Shown here piece after piece: positions 34,380 through 43,725 of a DNA stretch of 64,000 nt. The translations under genes were made by a program, and so were the position numbers. The notes below the pieces were generated by a model that saw only the letters and a list, made by a program, of their open reading frames with translations, made no database searches and was not told the origin of the DNA. The first letter of the stretch is position 1. The number at the start of each line of letters is the position of its first letter. The stretch is from contig NZ_CP173677.1 in assembly GCF_045055315.1 (NCBI RefSeq), forward strand, positions 2,294,001 through 2,358,000, written 5' to 3'. The DNA comes from Brachymonas wangyanguii (GTDB lineage: Bacteria; Pseudomonadota; Gammaproteobacteria; Burkholderiales; Burkholderiaceae_C).

Positions 34380-35558
34380 TTACCTCAGCTTCAGCGTGGT
34401 GAGGCCGACCAGGATCAGCAGCATGGTGATGATCCAGAAGCGCACCACGACCTGGGTTTCACGCCAGCCATTCTTTTCGAAATGGTGGTGCAGCGGCGCC
34501 ATCTTGAACAGGCGCTTGCCAGTACCGGTACGCTTCTTGGTGTACTTGAAGTAGCTCACCTGCAGCATCACCGACAGCGCTTCGACGACGAAGATGCCGC
34601 CCATGATGGCGAGCACGATCTCCTGGCGCACGATCACGGCAATGGTGCCGAGGGCACCGCCCAGCGCCAGCGCGCCGACGTCACCCATGAACACCTGCGC
34701 CGGATGCGCGTTGAACCAGAGGAAAGCCAGGCCGGCACCGGCCATGGCGGCGCAGAACACCAGCAGCTCGCCGGCGCCCGGAATATGCGGCAGGTACAGG
34801 TAGTTGGAAAACACGCTGCTGCCGGTGACGTAGGCAAACACGCCCAGCGCCGAACCGACCATCACCACCGGCATGATCGCCAGGCCATCCAGGCCGTCGG
34901 TCAGGTTGACGGCGTTGCTGCTGCCGACAATCACGATGAAGGTCAGCACCAGGAAGCCGACCACGCCCAGCGGATAGCTGATTTCCTTGAAGAACGGCAC
35001 CAGCAGGCTGGCCGCCGGCGGCAGGCTGATGGAGAAGCCGGAGCTGATCCAGTCATAGACCAGCATCAGCACGCGGTAGTTGCTGGTCTCGGAAATGCTG
35101 AACATCAGGTAGAACGCGGCCAGCACGCCGATGATGGTCTGCCACAGGAACTTCTCGCGCGAGGGCATGCCTTCCGGATCCTTGCGCACCACCTTGCGCC
35201 AGTCATCGGCCCAGCCAATCGCGCCAAAGCCGATCATCACCACCAGCACGATCCAGATGAAGCGGTTGGACAGGTTCATCCACAGCAGCGTGGAAAGGGT
35301 GATGGACAGCAGCACCAGCACGCCACCCATGGTCGGCGTACCGCTCTTGCTCAGGTGCGTTTCCATGGCATAACCGCGCACCGGCTGGCCGATCTTCAGT
35401 TCACGCAGCTTGCGGATCACCCACGGGCCAGCCAGCAGGCCGATGATCAGGGCCGTCATGGCGCCCATCACGGCGCGGAAAGTCAGGTACTGGAACACCC
35501 GCAGGAATCCGTACTCCGGATACAGTTCCAGAAGCCATTGGGTCAGTGCTGGCAGCAT
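34380..35558 (-). CDS. mraY: Phospho-N-acetylmuramoyl-pentapeptide transferase
   Basis: 392 residues, about ten membrane helices. Conserved: GTPTMGG, WADDWRKV, NAVNLTDGLDGLA and FKMAPLHHHFEKNGW. Transfers phospho-MurNAc-pentapeptide to undecaprenyl phosphate (lipid I). Its start lies 16 bases inside the end of murF, the largest overlap in the cluster. Confidence 0.98.
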   Translation of the reverse strand: MLPALTQWLLELYPEYGFLRVFQYLTFRAVMGAMTALIIGLLAGPWVIRKLRELKIGQPVRGYAMETHLSKSGTPTMGGVLVLLSITLSTLLWMNLSNRFIWIVLVVMIGFGAIGWADDWRKVVRKDPEGMPSREKFLWQTIIGVLAAFYLMFSISETSNYRVLMLVYDWISSGFSISLPPAASLLVPFFKEISYPLGVVGFLVLTFIVIVGSSNAVNLTDGLDGLAIMPVVMVGSALGVFAYVTGSSVFSNYLYLPHIPGAGELLVFCAAMAGAGLAFLWFNAHPAQVFMGDVGALALGGALGTIAVIVRQEIVLAIMGGIFVVEALSVMLQVSYFKYTKKRTGTGKRLFKMAPLHHHFEKNGWRETQVVVRFWIITMLLILVGLTTLKLR

Positions 35559-36973
35559 GTCGCGTCCTTTTCTTGTTGTTGTTCCTGCATCAGCAGCTCG
35601 ACCACACGCTCCATCTGCATGAAGCGCGATCCCTTCACCAGCACACTGCCGGCCTGCGCCAGCACCGGCGGCAAGGCCTGCAAAAGCGTCGGCATGTCCT
35701 GCGCACTGTCACCACAGTGCTGCGCGCCGGCATGCTGGCCCGCGGCATGGCGTGCCAACTCGCCCAGCGTGAACAGGTGCTCGATGCCCTGCTGCTGCGC
35801 AAACTGGCCGATCTCGATATGGAAGGCCTCGCCCTGGTCGCCGACTTCGCCCATGTCGCCCAGCACCAGCACACGTGGTGCCGGCAGCTCACGCAACACC
35901 TCGATGGCTGCGCGCACGGAATCGGGATTGGCGTTGTAGCTGTCATCCACCACGGTCAGCGCGCGGCCCTGCCATTGCAGCTGCAGCGCGCGCGAGCGGC
36001 CCTTGACCGGCTCGAAGGCGTTCAGGCCTTCGGCGATCTGCGCCAGCGGCACGCCAGCGGCCTGGGCGCAGGCGACAGCCGCCAGCGCGTTGCGGATGTT
36101 GTGGCGACCAGCCACGTGCAGGCGGAACGCCAGTGTGCCTTGCGGCGTGGCGGCTTCGACCTGCCAGTGATCGCCCTGCCAGGCCGTGGCCGTGGCAAAT
36201 ACCTGGGCGCCACAGGCGGCACTTTCGCCAAAGCACAGGCCGGGGCGTTCGCCGGCCAGCTCGCGCCAGATCGGGGTGTACTCCTCATCGGCCGGGTAGA
36301 CGGCGATGCCATCGGCCGGCAGCGCGCTGATGACGCAGCCGTTCTCGCGCGCAACGGCCTCGACGGTGCCCATGAATTCCTGGTGCTCGCGCTGCGCGTT
36401 GTTGACCAGCGCCACAGTGGGGGCTGCCATGGCCGCCAGGCCGGCAATTTCGCCGGGATGGTTCATGCCCAGCTCGATCACCGCCAGACGGTGGCTGTCA
36501 CGCAGGCGCAGCAGCGTCATCGGCACGCCGATGTCGTTGTTCAGGTTGCCCTGGGTGGAAAACGCGGCGTCGCCAGCCGCGGCACGCAGGATGCTGGCCA
36601 GCATCTGGGTCACGGTGGTCTTGCCATTGCTGCCAGTCACGGCAATCAGCGGCAGCTGGAACTGGCTGCGCCAGCCGGCAGCCAGCTGGCCCAGCGCCAG
36701 GCGCGTATCGGCCACTTCCAGACCGTTCCAGCCCAGACCATCGAGCTTGCCGGCATGACAAAGCGCGGCGGCGGCGCCGGCATCACGTGCCTGCGCCAGA
36801 AAATCGTTGGCGTCAAAGCGCTCGCCCTGCAGCGCCACGAACAGGTCGCCGGCCTGCAGCGTGCGGGTATCGGTATGCACGCGCAGCAGCGGCGTGTTGC
36901 CATCGCCCTGCAGGCGCGACTGCGGCAGCCAGCCGGCTGCCTGTTGCAAGCTCATCATGGGAGTCGTGCTCAT
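35543..36973 (-). CDS. murF: UDP-MurNAc-tripeptide-D-alanyl-D-alanine ligase
   Basis: 476 residues. AVTGSNGKTTVTQM (P-loop), ELGMNHPGEIAGLA and DDSYNANPDSVRAA are MurF signatures. Adds the D-Ala-D-Ala dipeptide made by Ddl. Overlaps murE by 4 and mraY by 16 bases; the last residues end in a Gln/Lys-rich tail and CCQH. Confidence 0.97.
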   Translation of the reverse strand: MSTTPMMSLQQAAGWLPQSRLQGDGNTPLLRVHTDTRTLQAGDLFVALQGERFDANDFLAQARDAGAAAALCHAGKLDGLGWNGLEVADTRLALGQLAAGWRSQFQLPLIAVTGSNGKTTVTQMLASILRAAAGDAAFSTQGNLNNDIGVPMTLLRLRDSHRLAVIELGMNHPGEIAGLAAMAAPTVALVNNAQREHQEFMGTVEAVARENGCVISALPADGIAVYPADEEYTPIWRELAGERPGLCFGESAACGAQVFATATAWQGDHWQVEAATPQGTLAFRLHVAGRHNIRNALAAVACAQAAGVPLAQIAEGLNAFEPVKGRSRALQLQWQGRALTVVDDSYNANPDSVRAAIEVLRELPAPRVLVLGDMGEVGDQGEAFHIEIGQFAQQQGIEHLFTLGELARHAAGQHAGAQHCGDSAQDMPTLLQALPPVLAQAGSVLVKGSRFMQMERVVELLMQEQQQEKDATCCQH

Positions 36974-38535
36974 GCCTGCTCCCCTTCCGTGACGCCTGCC
37001 TGCAGGCGTTGTTGTTGTGCCATCTGCACCTGTTCCTGATCCTTGAAGGGCAGTTTCACGCCCTGAATATCCTGATAATCCTCGTGGCCCTTGCCGGCGA
37101 TCAGCACCACATCCTGCAGCGCTGCCTGTTGCAGGGCCAGCGCAATAGCGCGGGCACGATCCGGTTCCACGCGCGCCTGGGCCGGCTGCTGCAGGCCGGC
37201 CACGACCTGGCCGATGATGCGCTGCGGATCTTCGCTGCGCGGGTTGTCGCTGGTGACCAGCAGCTGGTCGCAGGCGGCTTCGGCGGCACGCCCCATCAGC
37301 GGGCGCTTGACCGGATCACGATCGCCACCGCAGCCGAACACGCACCAGAGGCGGCCGCCGCGTTGCTGCGCCAATGGCTGCAGCGCCTGCAGCGCCTTTT
37401 CCAGCGCATCGGGGGTGTGGGCGTAATCGACCACCGCCAGCGGCTGACCGTCGGCCGGCAGGCACTCCATGCGACCCGGCACCGGCAGCAGGCCGGTACA
37501 GGCAGCCACGGCAGCCTGCAAGCTGATGCCAAGCGCGCGCATCGAGGCGATCACGCCCAGCATGTTGGAGACGTTGTACTGGCCGATCAGCGCGGTACGC
37601 AGTTCCAGCGCCGGTGCGCCGGCTTCGTGCAGCTGGAACACCAGGCCGTCATCGGCATAGCGGATATCCGATGCCTGCAGGCGCGCCGTGCGGCCATCCT
37701 CGCAGGACACGGTCCACAGGTCCAGGCCGCTGTCGGCCAGCTCCTGTGCCAGCGTGACGCCAAACGCATCGTCCAGGTTGATCACGGCGGCGCGCAGGCC
37801 CGGCCAGTCGAACAGCGCACGCTTGGCCTGCCAGTAGGCTTCCATGGTGCCGTGGTAGTCCAGGTGGTCCTGGGTGAAATTGGTGAACAGCGCCACGGCG
37901 ATGCGCACGCCATCCAGGCGATGTTCCGCCACGCCGATGGAGGAGGCCTCCATGGCGCAGTAACGCACGCCCTGTTCCACGCTGTCATGCAGCAGGCCTT
38001 GCAGCAGCACCGGGTCCGGCGTGGTCATGCCGGTGTAGTGCAGTTCGGCGCGGTTCTGCACGAAACGGCCGACGCCCAGCGTGCCCACCAGGGCACAGCC
38101 AGCCGTGGCTTCCGGCACGCGTGCCAGCGCCTGCGCCAGCCACCAGGAGGTGCTGGTCTTGCCATTGGTGCCGGTCGCCGCCACGATCTGCAGCTGGCTC
38201 GACGGCTCGCCGTAGAACAGGTCGGCGATCTGGCCAGTCAGGCGGCGCAGACCCGGCACGCAGGCGACGCGGCCCTGCACCAGCGGCTGATGCTGCGGCT
38301 GCATGAAATCGAATGCCTCGACACCTTCGGCCTCGACCAGGCAGGCCGAAGCGCCTTGTTGCAGCGCGCCCAGCACATGGGCACGCGCATCGTGCGCAGC
38401 ACCCGGCCAGGCGATAAAGCCGTTGCCGGCCTGCACCTTGCGGCTGTCGGTGCACAAGATAGCCGTATGCTGACGCAGCCAGGCGGCGGCATCAGCAGCA
38501 GTTGTCAGGATCGGCAGGGAAAGGTGTCGGCTCAT
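36970..38535 (-). CDS. murE: UDP-MurNAc-L-Ala-D-Glu 2,6-diaminopimelate ligase
   Basis: 521 residues. TGTNGKTSTSWW (P-loop), NFTQDHLDYHGTMEAYW, VVDYAHTPDALEKAL and, near the C-terminus, TSDNPRSEDP, the DNPR motif that selects meso-diaminopimelate over lysine. Adds the third residue of the stem peptide. Overlaps ftsI and murF by 4 bases. Confidence 0.97.
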   Translation of the reverse strand: MSRHLSLPILTTAADAAAWLRQHTAILCTDSRKVQAGNGFIAWPGAAHDARAHVLGALQQGASACLVEAEGVEAFDFMQPQHQPLVQGRVACVPGLRRLTGQIADLFYGEPSSQLQIVAATGTNGKTSTSWWLAQALARVPEATAGCALVGTLGVGRFVQNRAELHYTGMTTPDPVLLQGLLHDSVEQGVRYCAMEASSIGVAEHRLDGVRIAVALFTNFTQDHLDYHGTMEAYWQAKRALFDWPGLRAAVINLDDAFGVTLAQELADSGLDLWTVSCEDGRTARLQASDIRYADDGLVFQLHEAGAPALELRTALIGQYNVSNMLGVIASMRALGISLQAAVAACTGLLPVPGRMECLPADGQPLAVVDYAHTPDALEKALQALQPLAQQRGGRLWCVFGCGGDRDPVKRPLMGRAAEAACDQLLVTSDNPRSEDPQRIIGQVVAGLQQPAQARVEPDRARAIALALQQAALQDVVLIAGKGHEDYQDIQGVKLPFKDQEQVQMAQQQRLQAGVTEGEQA

Positions 38536-40394
38536 GGGGTCACCTCCTTGGCTGCCTCGTCATCGGCCGCCACCACCTGGGGCTGCACCGTCATGTCAGG
38601 CTGTACGCCCAGGATGCGCAGCGTCTGCTGCACCACGTCGCTGAAGACCGGGGCGGCCACGATACCGCCGTAGATGCTGGAGCGCGGCTCGTCGATCATC
38701 ACGCCGACCACGATGCGCGGCGACTCGATCGGCGACACGCCGACAAAGGAGGCGCGGTACTTGCGGTCGGCATAGCCACGGCCTTCCTGCTTGCGCGCGG
38801 TACCGGTCTTGCCGCCGACCGAGTAGCCCACGGTCTGCGAGCGCGTGGCGGTACCGCCGGGCAGGCTCACCATCTGCAGCATGTGCATCACTTCCCTGGC
38901 GACCTTGCTGCTGTAGACGCGCTTGCCTTCCTCGGGATTGGAGGGCTGGAACTTGCCGCTTTCGTCCACCGCGCCCTTGCGCACCATGCTGACCGGCATC
39001 AGCACGCCGTCCCGTGCGAACACGGAATAGACGCGCGACAGCTGGAACAGGCTGGCCGACAGGCCGTAGCCATAGCTCATGGTGGCCTTCTCAACCGGAC
39101 GCCAGGACTTGTAGTTGCGCACGCGGCCGGCAGCAATGCCCGGGAACGGCAGATCCGGTTTCTGGCCCAGGCCGAGCGCCGTGTAGTTCTGCCACATTTC
39201 CTCGGAACTCAGGCGGTCGGCGATCTTGACCATGCCGACGTTGCTCGACTTCTGGATCACGCCCTGCACCGTCAGCGTGCCGTAGCTGTGGGTATCGCTG
39301 ATGGTGTGGCCGCCCATGCTCATGCGGCCGTTGCCGACATGGATGGCGGTCTGCGGGTTGACGCGGCCCAGCTCCAGCGCCTGCGCCACCAGGGCCGGCT
39401 TGATGGTCGAGCCCGGCTCGTAGATATCGGTCAGGGCGCGGTTGCGCAGCTGCTCGCCGGTCAGGTTGCGGCGATTGTTCGGGTCATAGCTCGGGTAGTT
39501 GGCCAGCGCCAACACCTCGCCGGTCTGCACGTCCAGCACGACTACGCTGCCACCCTTGGCGTCGCTTTCGGTCACGGCATCGCGCAGCTTCTGCCAGGCA
39601 AAGTACTGCACCTTGCTGTCGATCGTCAGGTGGATGTCCTGGCCGTCCATCGGCGGTACTTCCTCGCCCACGCCTTCGATCACGCGGCCCAGGCGGTCCT
39701 TGAGCACGCGACGCGAACCGGCCTCGCCAGCCAGCTGCGCGTTGAAGGTGCGCTCCATGCCCTCCTGGCCCTTGTCCTCGACGTCGGTGAAGCCGACGAT
39801 GTGCGCCACGGCCTCACCCTCAGGGTATTGGCGACGGTATTCCTTGCGCTGGTAGACGCCTTCGATCTCCAGATCCATGATCTTCTTGGCCACATCCTCG
39901 TCAATCTGGCGCCGCAGGTAGACGAAGGTGCGGTTCTTGCCGTTGAGGCGCTTTTCCACATCGGCCAACGGCATGTCGAGCAGCCTGGCCATCTGCTTCA
40001 GCTTGTCGCGATCCGCCTCCAGATCCATGTCTTCGGGAATCGCCCAGATGCTTTGCGCCGGCACGCTGGAAGCCAGGATCAGGCCGTTGCGATCCAGGAT
40101 GCGGCCGCGGTTGGCCGGCATTTCCAGCGTGCGGGCAAAGCGCACCTGACCCTGACGCTGGAAGAAATCGTTGTCGATGATCTGCACATAGGCGGCGCGG
40201 CCCATCATCACGCCAAAGGCCAGCATCATCAGCGCGACCAGCAGGCGGCTGCGCCAGGCCGGCGTGTGGCTGGTGAGCAGCGGGTTGGCACCCATGGCGC
40301 GCTCGCGTACTGCCTTGACGCTGGTGGCCCCACGCAGGCTTTTTTCCAGGGCGCGATCCATGCGGTCATCGCGGCTGCCGAAAATGCGTTTCAT
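38532..40394 (-). CDS. ftsI: Septal peptidoglycan transpeptidase FtsI (PBP3)
   Basis: 620 residues. One membrane helix at about 50-70, a pedestal domain with RGRILDRNG, then the penicillin-binding domain with STIK (active Ser329, Lys332), SSN (383-385) and KTGT (529-532). Class B PBP, the target of aztreonam-type beta-lactams, and partner of FtsW. Overlaps ftsL and murE by 4 bases. Confidence 0.98.
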   Translation of the reverse strand: MKRIFGSRDDRMDRALEKSLRGATSVKAVRERAMGANPLLTSHTPAWRSRLLVALMMLAFGVMMGRAAYVQIIDNDFFQRQGQVRFARTLEMPANRGRILDRNGLILASSVPAQSIWAIPEDMDLEADRDKLKQMARLLDMPLADVEKRLNGKNRTFVYLRRQIDEDVAKKIMDLEIEGVYQRKEYRRQYPEGEAVAHIVGFTDVEDKGQEGMERTFNAQLAGEAGSRRVLKDRLGRVIEGVGEEVPPMDGQDIHLTIDSKVQYFAWQKLRDAVTESDAKGGSVVVLDVQTGEVLALANYPSYDPNNRRNLTGEQLRNRALTDIYEPGSTIKPALVAQALELGRVNPQTAIHVGNGRMSMGGHTISDTHSYGTLTVQGVIQKSSNVGMVKIADRLSSEEMWQNYTALGLGQKPDLPFPGIAAGRVRNYKSWRPVEKATMSYGYGLSASLFQLSRVYSVFARDGVLMPVSMVRKGAVDESGKFQPSNPEEGKRVYSSKVAREVMHMLQMVSLPGGTATRSQTVGYSVGGKTGTARKQEGRGYADRKYRASFVGVSPIESPRIVVGVMIDEPRSSIYGGIVAAPVFSDVVQQTLRILGVQPDMTVQPQVVAADDEAAKEVTP

Positions 40395-40720
40395 CGGCTG
40401 CCTCCCTGCGCGTTGGTGCTCACGTCGGCCACCGGCGTGCTCAGGCTGACCACGCCATTGCGGATCGTCACGTATTGCGTGACGGCCGGACTGGACTCGC
40501 GCATGCCGAGCTGGCCACGTGCAATACCCTGCACACGCAAGGCAGCGGTCTGGGCGCGCTTCTGCACCTCGAGCGTGTCACGCTCGGTCTCGAGCTTGCG
40601 TGCGGCGGCGCGTGCCTTGTCCATGTCGGTATAGACAGTGCGCGATTCATACTGCAGGTGCACCAGGTAAAAGGCACTGACCAGCACGGCAGCAAGCAGA
40701 GCCAGATGGGTACGGATCAT
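40391..40720 (-). CDS. ftsL: Cell division protein FtsL
   Basis: 109 residues: an N-terminal membrane helix (about 6-24) and a coiled coil (DKARAAARKLETERDTLEV). FtsL pairs with FtsB and joins FtsQ, activating FtsWI. Sequence is poorly conserved in general, so identification rests on size, layout and position between rsmH and ftsI. Confidence 0.92.
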   Translation of the reverse strand: MIRTHLALLAAVLVSAFYLVHLQYESRTVYTDMDKARAAARKLETERDTLEVQKRAQTAALRVQGIARGQLGMRESSPAVTQYVTIRNGVVSLSTPVADVSTNAQGGSR

Positions 40721-41643
40721 GCCGAGGCCTCCGTACGGGTGGCACAGCGCAGGATGGCACTGCGCGAACGCGGGTTGCCTTCCACCTCTTGCGCCGTCGG
40801 GCGCAGGCGCTGCACATCGGTCAGCGGCATCGGCTTGGGCGCGGTGGCAAAGGCGGCCGGCATGCGGCGGTCAAACACCTCGCGCGAATGCTGCGCCATG
40901 AACTGCTTGACGATGCGGTCTTCCAGCGAGTGAAAGCTGATGACGACCAGGCGACCACCCGGACGCAGGATGCGCATGGCGGCATTCAGCGCCAGCTGCA
41001 GGTCTTCGAGCTCAGCATTGATGAAAATCCGGAAAGCCTGAAACGTGCGCGTTGCCGGATCCTGGCCACGCTCGCGGGTCTTGACCGCGCCAGCCACGAG
41101 TTGGGCAAGCTCTGCGGTGGTCGTGAGCGGCCCGTGCTCCTGTCGGCGAGCTGCAATCGCCTTTGCAATCTGTGCAGCAAACCGTTCTTCGCCGTAATCA
41201 CGTATCACCTCCGTCATCTGGTCGATTTCGGCATCTGCCAGCCAGTCGGCCACGCTTTCGCCACGGGTCGGATCCATCCGCATGTCGAGCGGACCATCAT
41301 TGCGGAACGAGAAACCGCGCTCCGGGTTGTCGATTTGCGGGGAGCTCACCCCCAGGTCCAGCAGCACGCCGTCGACACTGTGCGCCGGCAGTTCGCCCAT
41401 GGCAACAAAGCTGTCATGGCGGATCTCGAAACGGCTGTCCTCGATCAGGCGCGCTTCGGCGATCGCATCGGGATCCTTGTCGAAGGCGAGCAGGCGGCCG
41501 CTCTCATTGAGCGACTGCAGGATGGCGCGGCTGTGCCCGCCGCGGCCAAACGTACCATCGACATAGTGGCCGGACGGGTTGGCTACCAGCAATTCGGCGG
41601 CCTCCCCCAGCATGACTGTGGTGTGTTTCCAATCTGCCTGCAC
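40717..41643 (-). CDS. rsmH: 16S rRNA m4C1402 methyltransferase RsmH
   Basis: 308 residues. VDGTFGRGGHSRAIL (SAM-binding motif I), LLDLGVSSPQID and GGRLVVISFHSLEDRIVKQF are RsmH (MraW) signatures. Methylates N4 of C1402 in 16S rRNA. Starts 8 bases after mraZ; overlaps ftsL by 4. Confidence 0.98.
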   Translation of the reverse strand: MQADWKHTTVMLGEAAELLVANPSGHYVDGTFGRGGHSRAILQSLNESGRLLAFDKDPDAIAEARLIEDSRFEIRHDSFVAMGELPAHSVDGVLLDLGVSSPQIDNPERGFSFRNDGPLDMRMDPTRGESVADWLADAEIDQMTEVIRDYGEERFAAQIAKAIAARRQEHGPLTTTAELAQLVAGAVKTRERGQDPATRTFQAFRIFINAELEDLQLALNAAMRILRPGGRLVVISFHSLEDRIVKQFMAQHSREVFDRRMPAAFATAPKPMPLTDVQRLRPTAQEVEGNPRSRSAILRCATRTEASA

Positions 41644-41651
41644 AACGCACC

Positions 41652-42086
41652 TCAGAACGACAAGTTGTCCAAGAACTCGGGCAGCGGCTGCTCGTCAGCC
41701 TCTGCGTCCTTGGCCTTGAACAGCGCCAGATCCCAGATCTCGAAATGGCTGCCATTGCCGATGAACTTGGCGTCTTTCTCCATGTGCGCGGCTTCGCGCA
41801 GGTCAGGGGACAACAGGATACGGCCGGCAGAGTCGAGCTCGACCGGCATGGCGTTGCCCAGGATGCGGCGCTTTTGCCAGGCCGCCGAGTTGGGCCAGGC
41901 CGCCACCATGGCGCGGAACTGCAGCCATTCATTCTCGGGAAACAGCAACAGGCAGTCCTCACGGAAATGGCGCGTGATGTGCAACTTGTTCTCGCAGACC
42001 TGCTGAAGGTCGTCACGATACCGGGCAGGAATGGCGATCCTGCCCTTGGCGTCGATGGCGATGGTGCTGGCACCCTCTAGCAACAC
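41652..42086 (-). CDS. mraZ: Transcriptional regulator MraZ
   Basis: 144 residues from a GTG at 42086. The frame is open further up to 42143, but the MraZ family begins right before a GAS-x-x-x-x-DAKGR motif (here LLEGASTIAIDAKGR), AGGA lies 9 bases before this GTG, and the length then matches the family (about 140-150). The second AbrB-like repeat carries VELDSAGRILLSPDLRE. MraZ binds repeats upstream of its own gene and represses the dcw operon, while RsmH/MraW counteracts it in E. coli. Confidence 0.92.
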   Translation of the reverse strand: MLLEGASTIAIDAKGRIAIPARYRDDLQQVCENKLHITRHFREDCLLLFPENEWLQFRAMVAAWPNSAAWQKRRILGNAMPVELDSAGRILLSPDLREAAHMEKDAKFIGNGSHFEIWDLALFKAKDAEADEQPLPEFLDNLSF

Positions 42087-42127
42087 GGTGTGATTTCCTG
42101 AAAAACGGCCTGAAAAGGGAGGTGGAA

Positions 42128-42152
42128 TGACACTTCTCACCACTATTCCCCA
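42128..42152 (-). promoter_or_regulatory. MraZ-box-like repeats
   Basis: Read on the minus strand, TGGGG (42148-42152), TGGTG (42138-42142) and TGTCA (42128-42132) recur with exactly 10-bp spacing. E. coli MraZ binds TGGGN repeats separated by 5 bases, so spacing fits exactly though only the first unit is perfect. They lie around the predicted transcription start, where a repressor would block initiation. Confidence 0.6.
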
Positions 42153-42161
42153 CTTTTCAAC

Positions 42162-42190
42162 ACTGTATCAGGAAACGACACCGCCCACAA
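42162..42190 (-). promoter_or_regulatory. Probable sigma70 promoter of the dcw operon
   Basis: On the minus strand: -35 TTGTGG (42185-42190), 17-bp spacer, -10 TACAGT (42162-42167) preceded by TGA as an extended -10. The start would be near 42155, about 70 bases before the mraZ GTG and at the edge of the MraZ-box repeats. The -35 lies in the left arm of the hairpin at 42181-42203. Confidence 0.6.
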
Positions 42191-42211
42191 TTGCTGTGGG
42201 CGGAATTTTTT
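42181..42211 (+). terminator. Rho-independent terminator-like hairpin facing the plus strand
   Basis: CCGCCCACA (42181-42189), loop ATTGC, TGTGGGCGG (42195-42203), then AATTTTTT. Stem and T-run make a standard terminator on the plus strand, but all genes around it are on the minus strand, and on that strand no T-run follows the stem. It would stop antisense transcription leaving the mraZ region towards hslU. Confidence 0.6.
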
Positions 42212-42323
42212 AATGAAATCAAGAACTTATGGTAACAAGCGGGGAATTTCCAGAAAGGAAATCCCTGCAACTACCAGCACTTACGGAACCTAGTCAATGT
42301 AAGGCTTGAGACAATTCCAGGCA

Positions 42324-43655
42324 TTACAGGATGTAACGTGACAAATCCTCGTTCTGGCTGATCTCGCCCAGACGCTGATCGACATAGGCGGCATCGATCA
42401 CCAGGGTCTGGCCGCCACGGTTGCTGGCATCAAAGCTGACCTCGTCCAGCAGGCGTTCCATCACCGTTGCCAGGCGGCGCGCGCCGATGTTTTCGGTGCG
42501 CTCGTTCACGTCATGCGCGATCACCGCCAGACGGCGAATGCCCTCGTCGGTGAAATCGAGCGTGACCTGCTCGGTCGCCAGCAGCGCCTGGTACTGCTTG
42601 ACCAGCGAAGCGCGGGTCTGCTTCAGGATCGCCTCGAAATCTTCCACCGACAGGTTCTGCAGCTCGACGCGGATCGGGAAACGGCCCTGCAACTCGGGGA
42701 TCAGGTCGCTCGGCTTGCTCAAGTGGAAGGCACCGGAGGCCACGAACAGGATGTGATCGGTCTTGATCATGCCGTACTTGGTGCTGACCGTGGTGCCCTC
42801 GACCAGCGGCAGCAGGTCGCGCTGCACGCCCTGGCGCGAGACATCGGCACCACTGCGCTCGGCACTGCCAGCGACCTTGTCGATCTCGTCCAGGAACACG
42901 ATGCCGTTCTGCTCGGCGTTGTCCAGCGCCTGGCTGCGGATCTCGTCCTCGTTCACCAGCTTGCCGGCTTCTTCATCGACCAGCTGGCGCAGCGCGTCGG
43001 CGACCTTGACGCGCTTGAGCTTGCGGCGGCCCTGCCCCATCTGGCTGAACATGTCGCGCAGCTGCTCGGTCATCTCTTCCATGCCAGACGGACCCATGAT
43101 CTGCATCGGTGCCGCAGCCTCGGCCAGCTCGATCTCGATTTCCTTGTCGTCCAGCTGGCCTTCGCGCAGCTTCTTGCGGAACAGCTGGCGCGTGCTGTTG
43201 TCGGCGGCGGGTTGCGCCGGCTGGTCGCCGACCGGGCGCGCCTGCGGCAGCAGCGCATCCAGAATGCGCTCCTCGGCTGCGTCCTGGGCGCGGTTGCGCA
43301 TCTGCTGCACCGCCTGTTCGCGCGTCTGCTTGACCGACACCTCGACCAGGTCGCGGATGATGGAATCGACATCCTTGCCGACGTAGCCGACTTCGGTGAA
43401 CTTGGTCGCCTCGACCTTGATGAAAGGCGCATCGGCCAGGCGTGCCAGCCGGCGTGCGATCTCGGTCTTGCCGACACCCGTCGGGCCGATCATCAGGATG
43501 TTCTTGGGCGTGATTTCGGGACGCAGCTTCTCGTCCACGTGCTGGCGGCGCCAGCGGTTGCGCATGGCAATGGCGACGGCGCGCTTGGCCTGCTGCTGGC
43601 CAACAATGTAGCGGTCCAGTTCGGACACGATTTCCTGGGGGGTCATGGCAGACAT
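42324..43655 (-). CDS. hslU: ATP-dependent protease ATPase subunit HslU
   Basis: 443 residues from the ATG at 43655, identical in length to E. coli HslU, with AGGA 8 bases upstream; the longer open frame up to 43952 runs into hslV. Walker A GPTGVGKT (57-64), Walker B GIVFLDEIDKV, an I-domain of charged residues, and C-terminal LSRYIL, which docks into HslV. Unfolds substrates for HslV. The 237-bp spacer to mraZ separates this operon from the dcw cluster. Confidence 0.97.
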   Translation of the reverse strand: MSAMTPQEIVSELDRYIVGQQQAKRAVAIAMRNRWRRQHVDEKLRPEITPKNILMIGPTGVGKTEIARRLARLADAPFIKVEATKFTEVGYVGKDVDSIIRDLVEVSVKQTREQAVQQMRNRAQDAAEERILDALLPQARPVGDQPAQPAADNSTRQLFRKKLREGQLDDKEIEIELAEAAAPMQIMGPSGMEEMTEQLRDMFSQMGQGRRKLKRVKVADALRQLVDEEAGKLVNEDEIRSQALDNAEQNGIVFLDEIDKVAGSAERSGADVSRQGVQRDLLPLVEGTTVSTKYGMIKTDHILFVASGAFHLSKPSDLIPELQGRFPIRVELQNLSVEDFEAILKQTRASLVKQYQALLATEQVTLDFTDEGIRRLAVIAHDVNERTENIGARRLATVMERLLDEVSFDASNRGGQTLVIDAAYVDQRLGEISQNEDLSRYIL

Positions 43656-43725
43656 GCTCGGGATCCTGCTTGCGGAAAAGATCGGAAAAGGGAACGGCTG
43701 CGCCCACCGGGCGCGGCGGGAGGCA

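Noticed and set aside
32901..35939. 1012-codon open frame on the plus strand opposite murD, mraY and murF
   Set aside because: No recognisable domain, odd His/Gln-rich composition, and it lies antisense to three certain genes; long shadow frames are expected in GC-rich coding DNA.
42240..42266. Hairpin GGGATTTCC/GGAAATTCCC on the minus strand after hslU as a terminator
   Set aside because: The stem has a bulge and no T-run follows, so termination there is not supported.
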